From NCBI RefSeq assembly GCF_016725325.1, contig NZ_CP068083.1, positions 1,860,001-1,924,000 of the forward strand: a stretch of DNA of 64,000 nt, in the 5' to 3' direction. The stretch is from Sphingobacterium spiritivorum. GTDB taxonomy: Bacteria; Bacteroidota; Bacteroidia; Sphingobacteriales; Sphingobacteriaceae. Positions 45,205 to 52,868 of the stretch are shown here, in pieces. The number at the start of each line of letters is the position of its first letter. Position 1 is the stretch's first letter. Under the pieces are notes generated by a model. It saw only the letters and a list, made by a program, of their open reading frames with translations, was not told the DNA's origin and searched no databases. A program made the translations under genes and the position numbers.

Positions 45205-45723
45205 ATGAACACAGAACAAAACAGAGAAGAAAATCTAGACGGACAGAAGGCCTTAGAAAAAATAAGAGAAATTGTAGATGATGCCAAAACATGCTTTTTC
45301 TGTACAGATATACGTACAGGAGTGCCACTTTCTGTACGGCCAATGACAGTGTTACAGGTAGATGATAATGGTTATCTGTGGTTTATGACTTCTTCGCAGA
45401 CACACAAGGATGAAGAAGTTGCTAAAGATCCTTTTGTTAATCTTATGATGCAAAGTGGTAAGAGAGCAGGCTTTCTGAATTTATATGGGATAGCCGAAGA
45501 ACTGGAAAATCAGGAGAAGATCAATGAACTTTGGAGTCCCGCATTAGAAATCTGGTTTGATGGACCGGAAGATCCCCGGATTGTTTTATTGAGAGTAGAA
45601 ATTTTAGAAGGTCATTATTGGGATAATAAGAATATTGCTCCTGTAGCAGCATTCAAAATGCTAAAATCTTTGCTAACCGGAAAGCCAGATCATGATGGTA
45701 TACATGGAGATCTTACGGTGTAG
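45205..45723 (+). CDS. General stress protein 26 (pyridoxamine 5'-phosphate oxidase-like)
   Basis: 172 residues of the split-barrel flavin-binding fold. Characteristic parts are TCFFCTDIRTGVPLSVRPMTVLQVDDNGYLWFMTSS and GYLWF. It probably binds FMN and reduces or stores a cofactor; relatives respond to oxidative or salt stress. The start has AGGAGA (45193-45198) six bases upstream. Confidence 0.9.
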   Translation: MNTEQNREENLDGQKALEKIREIVDDAKTCFFCTDIRTGVPLSVRPMTVLQVDDNGYLWFMTSSQTHKDEEVAKDPFVNLMMQSGKRAGFLNLYGIAEELENQEKINELWSPALEIWFDGPEDPRIVLLRVEILEGHYWDNKNIAPVAAFKMLKSLLTGKPDHDGIHGDLTV

Positions 45724-45746
45724 TTCTTATAAACGTCTAAAAATAA

Positions 45747-45783
45747 AAATGCGGGCTCTTCTGTTTATGAAAAGCCCGCATTT
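45747..45783. terminator. Terminator after GSP26
   Basis: Eleven-base arms AAATGCGGGCT / AGCCCGCATTT, 15-base loop, A-rich on the left and T-rich on the right. It can end both the GSP26 gene and the converging PfpI gene. Confidence 0.8.
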
Positions 45784-45799
45784 ATGTTAATGGTTAAAT

Positions 45800-46333
45800 T
45801 TAAAGTAATACTTCTTCCAGATATGCTGTAATAGCGCTATTGAAGAATTCGAGATCATCCGGAGTGCGGCTACTGATCAGGTTGCCATCCTGAATGACCG
45901 CATCATCTTCCCAGATTGCCCCTGCATTTTTCAGATCGGAGCGGATATTGCTGACAGAAGTCATTCTCTTTCCTTTTACAAAGTCAAGTTCTATAAGCGG
46001 CCAGGCACCGTGACAGATTGCAGCTATCAGTTTATTTTGTTCAATAAAATGCCTGATAAAATCTAGTGCTTTAGGTAAGACACGAAGAGCATCAGGACTC
46101 AGTGTTCCTCCGGGTAAAATCAGTGCTTCATAAACTGACGGATCAGCCTCTGCAAGATGTACATCAATCGGGTAGGAAGGACCCCAGTCAAAATGATTCC
46201 ATGACCGTACAAATTCTATATCTTTTGGCGATACAATGTCTGCCTGATATCCCTTATTCTGCAAATATATTTTTGGTGATTTTAATTCAATTTCCTCAAA
46301 ACCGTCTGCAGCTAATATGGCTATTTTGTTCAT
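45800..46333 (-). CDS. DJ-1/PfpI family protein
   Basis: 177 residues. The nucleophile Cys107 lies in AAICHGAWPLIE, the elbow motif of the class, with a Glu near residue 14. Members are proteases, glyoxalases or deglycases and chaperones; stress-induced YhbO/GSP18-like versions protect against carbonyl damage. Which activity applies is not decidable. The divergent gap upstream carries the shared motif at 46403. Confidence 0.92.
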   Translation of the reverse strand: MNKIAILAADGFEEIELKSPKIYLQNKGYQADIVSPKDIEFVRSWNHFDWGPSYPIDVHLAEADPSVYEALILPGGTLSPDALRVLPKALDFIRHFIEQNKLIAAICHGAWPLIELDFVKGKRMTSVSNIRSDLKNAGAIWEDDAVIQDGNLISSRTPDDLEFFNSAITAYLEEVLL

Positions 46334-46402
46334 AATATATGTGTATAGATGTATGTATTAAACAGCCTCCTGTAAGAGAATGTTTAGGATACAGCATACA
46401 TT

Positions 46403-46414
46403 GCGTATTAATCC
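46403..46414. promoter_or_regulatory. Shared motif between PfpI and the 71-residue protein gene
   Basis: GCGTATTAATCC with the GTATTAAT core, 70 bases before PfpI and 110 before the + strand gene. Confidence 0.5.
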
Positions 46415-46523
46415 TATGTGATCAGGTATATCACATAAACCTTTGCCTGAGACAGGCCCTTAAAAACTTTCACCGTAATATCTGTGTTTTACTAAAACAG
46501 ATTATCATTAAAACTTAAAGATC

Positions 46524-46739
46524 ATGGCTATTAAAAAGGAGAATGCAAAAGTTGGAATCATTAATAAAGACAGACAACCCAAGAAGGAAAAAACCATTAC
46601 GTCAGTAGTTGAAAAAAGGGATAAAAAACAAGAGGAAGATGGAGAAGCAGGGGTAGATCCTCAGATCGGGCAGCTTCATACTATGCCTGATATGCATACC
46701 TACCCTAAAGAACCGAAGAAAAAAACGTCTAAAAAATAG
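46524..46739 (+). CDS. Small basic hypothetical protein, 71 residues
   Basis: Lys-rich and disordered in appearance, with DPQIGQLHTMPDMHTYPKEP and a basic end (KKKTSKK). The family was not recognised. It has no signal peptide or membrane span. The DUF421 gene starts five bases after its stop, so it is the first gene of a two-gene operon. A nucleic-acid or protein-binding role would fit the charge, but this is inference. Confidence 0.6.
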   Translation: MAIKKENAKVGIINKDRQPKKEKTITSVVEKRDKKQEEDGEAGVDPQIGQLHTMPDMHTYPKEPKKKTSKK

Positions 46740-46744
46740 TATCT

Positions 46745-47422
46745 ATGGACGGCTTTAGAAAAATCTTTTTAGAGGGAGTGGAATGGGGTTTTCTCGGAGA
46801 GATTGTTGTGCGCTCTGTTATTATGTTTGCTTTGATCCTGATTATCCTTAGGTTATCAGGCAAGAAAGGTGTACGGCAGTTGACCCTTTTTGAAGTGGCG
46901 ATCATCCTGAGTCTCGGTTCTGCTGCAGGAGATCCGATGTTTCAGGAAGAGCTGCCCGTGCTGTATGCTTTTGTAGTGTTATTTTCAGTAATACTGATTT
47001 ATAAATTCGTGACATGGGCTTCGTCAAAATCTGCCTTCCTCAATAAAATGCTGGAAGGTCAGGCTATGGTTGTGGTCAGAGCAGGCGAGTTTGATCTGAA
47101 ACATGAGCATGACGGAGATTTTTCGAAGATGGAGTTTTTCTCTGAATTGCGCAATCAATCCGTAGAGCATCTGGGTCAGGTAAAAATGGCAGTATTAGAA
47201 ATAGATGGAACAATGAGTATACTTTTTTATGCAGATAAGGAAGTAAAGTACGGATTACCCCTATTCCCGGATGATTACCGGCAGGTAAAGGAGGAGTTTC
47301 AATCTGGTCCGTTTGCCTGTATGTATTGTGGAAGAGTAGAGGAAACAATACCAGACGAAGACTTTTGTAAACGCTGTAACCGAACTAAATGGACGCAAGC
47401 AATGGACAGCAGGAGAATTTAA
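46745..47422 (+). CDS. DUF421 membrane protein with a C-terminal zinc-ribbon-like tail
   Basis: 225 residues. Three hydrophobic segments (about 18-38, 45-62, 70-90) are followed by a YetF/DUF421 domain with RLSGKKGVRQLTLFEVAIILSLG and LDGTMSI-like strands. The last 30 residues hold two cysteine pairs (CMYCG and CKRCN), spaced like a zinc ribbon, which is not usual in plain DUF421 proteins. YetF-type proteins are induced by general stress. The function is unknown. Confidence 0.85.
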   Translation: MDGFRKIFLEGVEWGFLGEIVVRSVIMFALILIILRLSGKKGVRQLTLFEVAIILSLGSAAGDPMFQEELPVLYAFVVLFSVILIYKFVTWASSKSAFLNKMLEGQAMVVVRAGEFDLKHEHDGDFSKMEFFSELRNQSVEHLGQVKMAVLEIDGTMSILFYADKEVKYGLPLFPDDYRQVKEEFQSGPFACMYCGRVEETIPDEDFCKRCNRTKWTQAMDSRRI

Positions 47423-47450
47423 ATAAAAAGTCTTCTGAGCTGTAATGATG

Positions 47451-48083
47451 CTAGAGAGGTTTATTTCGGTTTCCCTGAATAATATTGCTGTTTATTAATC
47501 CTTTAAGCAATAATTTCCATTGTGGATAAGAAGCGCCCAAACGGGCTCCCATCCCAACAAAAAAATTACGTAGTTTATCTGTAAGCGCTTCTGTTTCTAA
47601 ATTCAGGAGTTCATTCCGACCAAAATAATTTGCATTTATACTCGCATTGATACGTTTAATCTGTATGGTGGACGTCGCTACATTCTTGAAAAAGTGCTTA
47701 GTTTCATTATCTGACTCATCATTAGGATCCGAGCTTGGGCGTAATGTTAAAGTTACCTCCTGAAGGTTATCCTCATCTGTTTCGTCAATGCGTTCAATTC
47801 TTACGAAATCAAAACCTTGAGTACTTAATAGATCTGGTCCCGGAATGTCAATTTTAATGTAGTTGCCAACTTTTGCTAAATCGAAGGTCTCCTTTCCATT
47901 TTGATCAATTTGTACGAAAGAAGCAATCGGAAGATCCGCTAACTCATACCACTTATCTATCCTAAGTAGTCGGTTATGGACTATTTCATAAAAATCTTTA
48001 GCATCCACTTTCTCAGGGAAGCATACAGACTCTGAAGCATCCATACTACGGCCAGTATGTTGAATAGGAATTTGATGTTTCAT
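47451..48083 (-). CDS. Hypothetical protein, 210 residues
   Basis: A soluble protein without signal or membrane span. FYEIVHNRLLRIDKWYELADLP followed by strand-like stretches (VGNYIKIDIPGP, VTLTLRPSSDP) and a helical end suggests an alpha/beta fold, perhaps SRPBCC-like, but the family is not recognised. It is transcribed alone, facing away from the NarL-type kinase gene. A partial motif site lies about 105 bases upstream. Confidence 0.55.
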   Translation of the reverse strand: MKHQIPIQHTGRSMDASESVCFPEKVDAKDFYEIVHNRLLRIDKWYELADLPIASFVQIDQNGKETFDLAKVGNYIKIDIPGPDLLSTQGFDFVRIERIDETDEDNLQEVTLTLRPSSDPNDESDNETKHFFKNVATSTIQIKRINASINANYFGRNELLNLETEALTDKLRNFFVGMGARLGASYPQWKLLLKGLINSNIIQGNRNKPL

Positions 48084-48507
48084 AATTTTAGAGATTAGAT
48101 GTCCTATAAAAACGGCGACAAGATGCTCATGTTTTATAATAATTAAAGTCAGGTATTTGTCGCAATTAAGCAGAAAAAAGCAGCGTTAAATACGTAATTT
48201 ATATAAATAGCAGGGAAAATATAGGGTATCGCTATATCTCTTACAGACTTAACAATTATATTTAGTCCGATTTATTTTTACAGGAGGGGCTGGATGCCAC
48301 AGAGCGGTTTACTTTACGGAGCAGGCAGCATCTTCTAATGAATCGATTAAAAAAGGTTTTAAGGAAATTCTCTTTAGATAAAAGCTATACTTAAATTATT
48401 AGGATAAGATGTAAAACATTTAAAAACAAGAGTTGTTGTATTACGACGGATACCATGAGAAAAAGGATAGTATACCTAATCTTAAAAGGCGGAATCATCG
48501 GAAATAT
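48084..48507. promoter_or_regulatory. Intergenic region upstream of the histidine kinase
   Basis: A 424-base gap. Visible items are an AAATACGTAATTT stretch at 48188-48200 resembling the shared motif, and a 14-codon frame (48294-48338) preceded by a strong AGGAGG (48282-48287). No larger gene or clear TAnnTTTG element was seen. Confidence 0.4.
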
Positions 48508-49608
48508 ATGAACAAAAAAATAGAGAACGGAGCAAATAACTTTAGCGATCAAAAGAATGAGTCTGACTACATCAAAGGGCAGTATTCGCTGTTCGAGGAA
48601 GATTTTGATCGGGACCAACTCTGTTTCGATATTTTTTTCAAAGAAGGGCCGTTTGGGATTCTGCTTCTTGACCGGTATTTTCAAATAGGACGTCTCAATC
48701 AGAAGCTGGAAAAGATGCTGGAGTATAAACCGAAAGAAATGTTGGGTCGGCAGGTTTTTGAATTTCTGGCAGGAGAGGATGCGCTTAGTTTAAAATCTGT
48801 TTTACAGAATAGTCAGGCATTAAAGACTCCGTTACTGGTAAGTTTGAGATTTGTAAAGGACAAAAACAAGGTGTTAATGACAGATACTTATGTTCGTAAG
48901 TACAAAACAAAGGTTGGCGATGAGCAATATTGTTTGCTTATCTTTGATAAAGAGTTTAGTCCAAATGGTCAGTTGCTGGAATTAAAGCAAGAGATCTACC
49001 ATACTATTATTGCTACTCAGGAACAGGAAAGACAAAATATTGGACATTTATTACATGACAGTACTGCACAGCTACTGTATGCAATCCGGCTTAATCTTCA
49101 ACACCAGACTTTAAAATCGGGAGAAAAAGATTGGATGCTACCTATCAAAGAAATGTTAAATGAAGCTATTTTTCAGATCAGGAATATATCCATGGATCTT
49201 GTTCCATCTGTACTGAATGATTTTGGATTGAAAGCAGCTATTGGCTCTATGTCTGAACGGATTACTATTCCGGATTTTCAGGTCATTCCGCTGGTACAGG
49301 AGAAATGCGAACAATTATCTGATGAGATGAAACTCGCTGTTTACCGGATTGTACAGGAACTCCTGAACAATTGCATGAAGCATGCTGTAGCCACAAGAAT
49401 CCGGGTAAAAGTAACAATGAAAGATGATTGGGTAAATGTGGAAGTTGGAGATAATGGAAAAGGATTTAAGAAAGATGTACAGGAATGTATGGAAAAAGGG
49501 TCTGGATTGAGAAATATTCAGAGCAGAATCAATTTCTATAATGGAAATATAAAAATAAAAACAGAAAATACCGGAACTACCGTGCTTGTAACATTGCAAG
49601 TAATATGA
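48508..49608 (+). CDS. NarX/DegS-type sensor histidine kinase with PAS domain
   Basis: 366 residues from the ATG at 48508; the open frame runs 25 codons further upstream from a TTG but lacks support. A PAS domain (about 45-150, FGILLLDRYFQIGRLNQKLEKMLEYKPKEMLGRQVFEFL) leads to a HisKA_3 helix with phospho-His183 in HLLHDSTAQLLYAIRL. An ATPase domain follows with NNCMKHA, DNGKGF and GSGLRNIQSR. No membrane span, so it senses a cytoplasmic signal. The stop overlaps the response-regulator start by four bases. Confidence 0.92.
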   Translation: MNKKIENGANNFSDQKNESDYIKGQYSLFEEDFDRDQLCFDIFFKEGPFGILLLDRYFQIGRLNQKLEKMLEYKPKEMLGRQVFEFLAGEDALSLKSVLQNSQALKTPLLVSLRFVKDKNKVLMTDTYVRKYKTKVGDEQYCLLIFDKEFSPNGQLLELKQEIYHTIIATQEQERQNIGHLLHDSTAQLLYAIRLNLQHQTLKSGEKDWMLPIKEMLNEAIFQIRNISMDLVPSVLNDFGLKAAIGSMSERITIPDFQVIPLVQEKCEQLSDEMKLAVYRIVQELLNNCMKHAVATRIRVKVTMKDDWVNVEVGDNGKGFKKDVQECMEKGSGLRNIQSRINFYNGNIKIKTENTGTTVLVTLQVI

Positions 49609-50270
49609 ATATGAGAAAAATCAGAATAATATTAGCAGAAGACCACCTGGTGGTCAGAAATGGAATCAAATTATTGTTGGATTCTCAGGACAATTTTGAA
49701 GTTGTAGGGGAGGTGGGAAGCGGAAAAGAAGTATTAGATCTTTTGACTTCAGGAACAGAGGCCGATATCCTGATTACCGATCTGAGTATGCATAATATTG
49801 ACGGTCTTCAACTCATGAAAGAGATAGAATCCCGTAATATTGCTCTTAAGGTTATTGTTCTTACCATGCTGGATTGTGATCAGCATGTCTCCAAATCTTT
49901 CCAAAGCGGAGCTAAAGCTTATCTGGTAAAAAATGTGGCTGCGGAAGAAATGATCTTCTGCATCAATCACGTCGCAAAGGGAGGAAGATTCCTGTGTGAA
50001 GAATTGACAATGAAGTTTATTGATAAGCTTATTGAAAAATCAGTAACACAACCTACCAAAATTGATCCTGCTGAACTCGACCTTTCCTCTCGTGAACTGG
50101 AAGTTCTGGAATTGTTGGGCGAAGGCCTTACAAATCTGGAAATATCAAAACGTTTGTTTCTGAGTAAGCGAACTGTAGAAGGACACAGACAAAGTCTAAT
50201 CGATAAGACAAAATCTAAAAATACTCCTGCATTGATTAAATTTGCTATTCTTAATGGATTAATTGATTAA
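49605..50270 (+). CDS. NarL/LuxR-family response regulator
   Basis: 221 residues. The receiver domain (about 5-120) has the phospho-acceptor Asp59 in ILITDLSMHN and Lys109 in SGAKAYLVKN. The LuxR helix-turn-helix (about 155-215) reads ELDLSSRELEVLELLGEG, then TNLEISKRLFLSKRTVEGHRQSLIDK. It is co-translated with the kinase via an ATGA overlap. LuxR-type regulators bind short palindromes, so this is a candidate reader of the motif found across the stress genes; that is untested. Confidence 0.95.
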   Translation: MNMRKIRIILAEDHLVVRNGIKLLLDSQDNFEVVGEVGSGKEVLDLLTSGTEADILITDLSMHNIDGLQLMKEIESRNIALKVIVLTMLDCDQHVSKSFQSGAKAYLVKNVAAEEMIFCINHVAKGGRFLCEELTMKFIDKLIEKSVTQPTKIDPAELDLSSRELEVLELLGEGLTNLEISKRLFLSKRTVEGHRQSLIDKTKSKNTPALIKFAILNGLID

Positions 50271-50292
50271 AAATCAGCAAAATAGATTCCCC

Positions 50293-50304
50293 CGTATAAA
50301 TACG
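50293..50304. promoter_or_regulatory. Palindromic motif CGTATAAATACG upstream of the lipoprotein operon
   Basis: An exact 12-base palindrome identical to the one at 30332, placed 107 bases before the lipoprotein start and 22 bases after the response-regulator stop. Confidence 0.55.
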
Positions 50305-50318
50305 CAGAATTTCAGTAT

Positions 50319-50369
50319 AAACACCCTTTATCGACACAGTTGTAAACTTACTGTTGATAAAGGGTGTTT
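50319..50369 (+). terminator. Terminator or leader hairpin after the response regulator
   Basis: Fourteen-base perfect arms (AAACACCCTTTATC / GATAAAGGGTGTTT), with weaker pairing inside, followed by TTTTATAG. Because the motif site lies before it and the lipoprotein gene after it, it could instead be a leader hairpin. Confidence 0.7.
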
Positions 50370-50410
50370 TTATAGTATACAGATTTTTACCCATTAAAAA
50401 TCATAATACT

Positions 50411-50623
50411 ATGAAAAAGACAAAATTAATATTGATGCTCGCTGCAGGCTGTATGCTTTCTGTGGCTGCATGTGGAAATTCTAAAACAGATAATAGCGGA
50501 CAATCGACTACTGTACCGCCTACAAATGGAGAAGACACGCGTTATAATCAGAATCAGGCGGACTCTTTGGTAATGCCTATCGATTCGAATGTAACCGATA
50601 CCTCTAACACGGATATTAGATAG
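50411..50623 (+). CDS. Small lipoprotein, 70 residues
   Basis: The ATG at 50411 gives a clear lipoprotein signal (MKKTKLILMLAAGCMLSVAAC) with a mature part rich in Asn, Thr, Asp and Ser (SKTDNSGQSTTVPPTNGEDT) that looks disordered. The function is unknown. It heads an operon with the 47-residue membrane protein, an SDR and a CinA-domain protein. Confidence 0.75.
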   Translation: MKKTKLILMLAAGCMLSVAACGNSKTDNSGQSTTVPPTNGEDTRYNQNQADSLVMPIDSNVTDTSNTDIR

Positions 50624-50634
50624 AAAGGAACGCC

Positions 50635-50778
50635 ATGTTATTCAGAAAGAAAAAAGTAGCAAAGACTATCTTGGAAGAACCGGATGATCAACCAGCAGGA
50701 TATGCGATATACTGGACCATCTTAATTGCAGTAGTAATTCTGGCAATACTCTATTTTGTCTTTTTTAAGGATAGATAG
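50635..50778 (+). CDS. Small single-span membrane protein, 47 residues
   Basis: A short frame found by reading the gap: ATG at 50635, TAG at 50776-50778. It starts MLFRKKKVAKTILEEPDD, followed by one hydrophobic helix (YWTILIAVVILAILYFVFF, residues about 26-44) and a basic end (KDR). Tight spacing (11 bases after the lipoprotein, 18 before the SDR), the positive-inside charge pattern and AAAGGA upstream support it. The function is unknown. Confidence 0.72.
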   Translation: MLFRKKKVAKTILEEPDDQPAGYAIYWTILIAVVILAILYFVFFKDR

Positions 50779-50796
50779 GGTAGTAAAAATTATGTT

Positions 50797-51684
50797 ATGG
50801 AAGAAATTAATAAGCCCGTAAATCCTATTCATAAATATCCCGGGCCACCGTTTAGAAAACAGGAACAATATCCACCCGGTCTTGAAAAAGGATTAGATCC
50901 TCAGGCTGATCACGGAGAGAATTCGTATAAGGGAAATGGACTCCTGCAAGGCAAGAAAGCGTTAATCACAGGTGGAGATTCGGGAATAGGTAAAGCTATT
51001 GCCATCGCTTTTGCCAGAGAAGGTGCAGATGTAATAATCTCCTATCTCAATGAAGACGAAGATGCCATCGATACCAAAAACTGGGTTGAAGCGGCCGGAG
51101 CAAATGCGATATTAATGCCGGGTGATATTAGAGATGAGAGACATTGTCAGTTACTGATTTCGAAAGCTGTAGAGGAATGGGGTGGAATAGATATTTTAGT
51201 AAACAATGCCGCTTATCAGCGGACTTATAAGGATTTCGACTCCATACCAGCTGACGAATGGCGGGAGGTATTTGACACAAATGTACATGCGATGTTTTAC
51301 TTATGTCATGAGGCTTTGCCTTATATGGCGGAAGGAAGCAGCATCATTAATACAACATCTGTAAACGCGTATCACCCTAATCCGATACTCTTACCTTATG
51401 CTGCGACAAAAGCTGCTATACAAAACTTTACAGCCAATATGGCGCAGATGATGCTGGAAGCTGATAATGGCATTCGTGTAAATGCAGTAGCTCCAGGTCC
51501 GGTATGGACCCCGCTAATACCTTCCACGATTCCCGATCATGAGAATTTTGGTAAAGATACACCTATGGAAAGACCGGGGCAGCCAGCTGAGATTGCACCT
51601 GTTTTTGTATTCCTGGCCTCTGCTGCCGCTTCTTATATCTCGGGAGCAACTATTCCGGCTACAGGAGGTAAAATAGCCTTTTAG
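50797..51684 (+). CDS. SDR-family oxidoreductase (GSP39/YghA-like)
   Basis: 295 residues. Rossmann nucleotide motif ITGGDSGIGKAIAIAF, the NNAAYQ strand, and the catalytic Tyr/Lys in LPYAATKAAI with Ser in NTTSVNAY. The N-terminal extension HKYPGPPFRKQEQYPPGLE is characteristic of the general-stress SDR group (Bacillus YdaD/YhxD/YhxC, E. coli YghA). NAD(P)-dependent reduction of an unknown carbonyl is expected. It is the third gene of the stress operon starting at 50411. Confidence 0.93.
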   Translation: MEEINKPVNPIHKYPGPPFRKQEQYPPGLEKGLDPQADHGENSYKGNGLLQGKKALITGGDSGIGKAIAIAFAREGADVIISYLNEDEDAIDTKNWVEAAGANAILMPGDIRDERHCQLLISKAVEEWGGIDILVNNAAYQRTYKDFDSIPADEWREVFDTNVHAMFYLCHEALPYMAEGSSIINTTSVNAYHPNPILLPYAATKAAIQNFTANMAQMMLEADNGIRVNAVAPGPVWTPLIPSTIPDHENFGKDTPMERPGQPAEIAPVFVFLASAAASYISGATIPATGGKIAF

Positions 51685-51705
51685 CACATAAACTTAACAT
51701 TGCAC

Positions 51706-52218
51706 ATGGAGATTAATAACGATAAACTGAACTTCTGCGGGGCTTACTTTTCTAAAAAAAATCTTAAACTCATTCTTGCAGAAAGTATGACAGCAGGATT
51801 TGTAGCATCCGTGATAAGTCTGGAAATTAATTCCGGAGATTACTTCTTAGGTTCAATTGTCTGTTATCATGATGATATGAAAATATTGAGTCTGGGTGTT
51901 GAGCCGGATCTCATCCAAAAAGCCGGTGCTGTATCTGAAGAGGTTACAAATGCCTTATTAAATGGCCTAAAGGATAGGTATGAAGCGCACATCGCTGTTG
52001 CTGTCACGGGATTTGCATTTGAAGATAGAGCCATTAGTGCTGAGAATCCAGTAGGAACGGTTTTCCTTCAGATCCAATATCAAAATTCATTCATAAATAA
52101 AAAATGTCTCTTTGCAGGGGAAGCACATGACATCATAATGGCGACAGCCAATGAGATTATTGAGAATCTGTACGAAATGGTGTTGCTTTCAGAGACGCAG
52201 GAGAAAGATAAGATTTAG
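51706..52218 (+). CDS. CinA C-terminal domain protein (nicotinamide-nucleotide amidase-like)
   Basis: 170 residues from the ATG at 51706 (the frame opens at a TTG two codons earlier). It has only the CinA C-terminal domain: LILAESMTAGFVASVIS contains the nucleophile Ser region, followed by VCYHDDMKILSLGV and AVAVTGFAF. Stand-alone versions (PncC) deamidate NMN to nicotinate mononucleotide in NAD recycling. It lies 21 bases after the SDR gene and ends the operon. Some conserved glycines of PncC (TGIAGP) are changed here (TGFAFED), so activity is uncertain. Confidence 0.82.
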   Translation: MEINNDKLNFCGAYFSKKNLKLILAESMTAGFVASVISLEINSGDYFLGSIVCYHDDMKILSLGVEPDLIQKAGAVSEEVTNALLNGLKDRYEAHIAVAVTGFAFEDRAISAENPVGTVFLQIQYQNSFINKKCLFAGEAHDIIMATANEIIENLYEMVLLSETQEKDKI

Positions 52219-52245
52219 CGTTGAAGCACTAACAGGAAACAAAAA

Positions 52246-52272
52246 AAGCAGTTCTTAATAAAAAAAACTGCT
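52246..52272 (-). terminator. Terminator of the cold-shock gene
   Basis: Eight-base arms AAGCAGTT / AACTGCTT followed on the - strand by a run of seven Ts. Confidence 0.7.
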
Positions 52273-52297
52273 TATGCAAAAAAAACTATAGTAGTAA

Positions 52298-52489
52298 TTA
52301 GCTTAATCTCACATTGATAGCGTTCAATCCTTTTGGAGTGCGCTCTACTTCGTAGGTAACTTCGTCACCTTCTCTAACTTGGTTTTTAAGTCCTGTAGTG
52401 TGTACGAAAACATCAGCACTACCATCTTGAGGAGTAATAAAACCAAATCCTTTAGTTTCATTAAAAAACTTTACAGTTCCTGTATTCAT
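52298..52489 (-). CDS. Cold-shock domain protein (CspA-like)
   Basis: 63 residues, a single five-stranded OB fold. RNA-binding motifs RNP1 (KGFGFI) and RNP2 (DVFVH) are intact, with [12 protein letters not shown] at the start. It binds single-stranded RNA or DNA and unwinds mRNA structures. A long A/T-rich leader may lie upstream, as in known cold-shock genes, but I cannot define it. The desaturase gene is divergent. Confidence 0.96.
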   Translation of the reverse strand: MNTGTVKFFNETKGFGFITPQDGSADVFVHTTGLKNQVREGDEVTYEVERTPKGLNAINVRLS

Positions 52490-52868
52490 TGTATTGTATT
52501 AAAATTATTTATACAAGAGTACGGTTTTATTTTGGTTAAATTTCGAAATACTTTTAAAAAAAGTTTTCATTATGGTAAAAGGCCTTAATTGTTGTTTTAT
52601 GCCATTTTAACATATTGCAATTGTAACAAAAAAAACTAAAAAAGTTGGAAATCAGCTATATCTGAAAAAATGCACTTTTATACAATTGTCTCTGTTTTAT
52701 TTAATTGGACAGGGCATTTGTCAGCAAAATGGTTCACCGGTCAAAACGTTATTAACATATATTTAACTTTGAAATGGATCCTTAGCTCTTTTATTTTGTT
52801 ATCTTTGAACACTACATTCTGACAAGATCATTAATATCAGTGCTCTATTCGGAGCGTAATTTTATCTA
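52490..52868. promoter_or_regulatory. Divergent region between cold-shock and desaturase genes
   Basis: A 379-base gene-free gap. On the + strand two -7-like elements are visible, TAACTTTG at 52764-52771 and TATCTTTG at 52800-52807; the second is 61 bases before the desaturase start. The A/T-rich left half would be the leader of the cold-shock gene. Joint temperature control of the two genes is plausible and untested. Confidence 0.5.
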
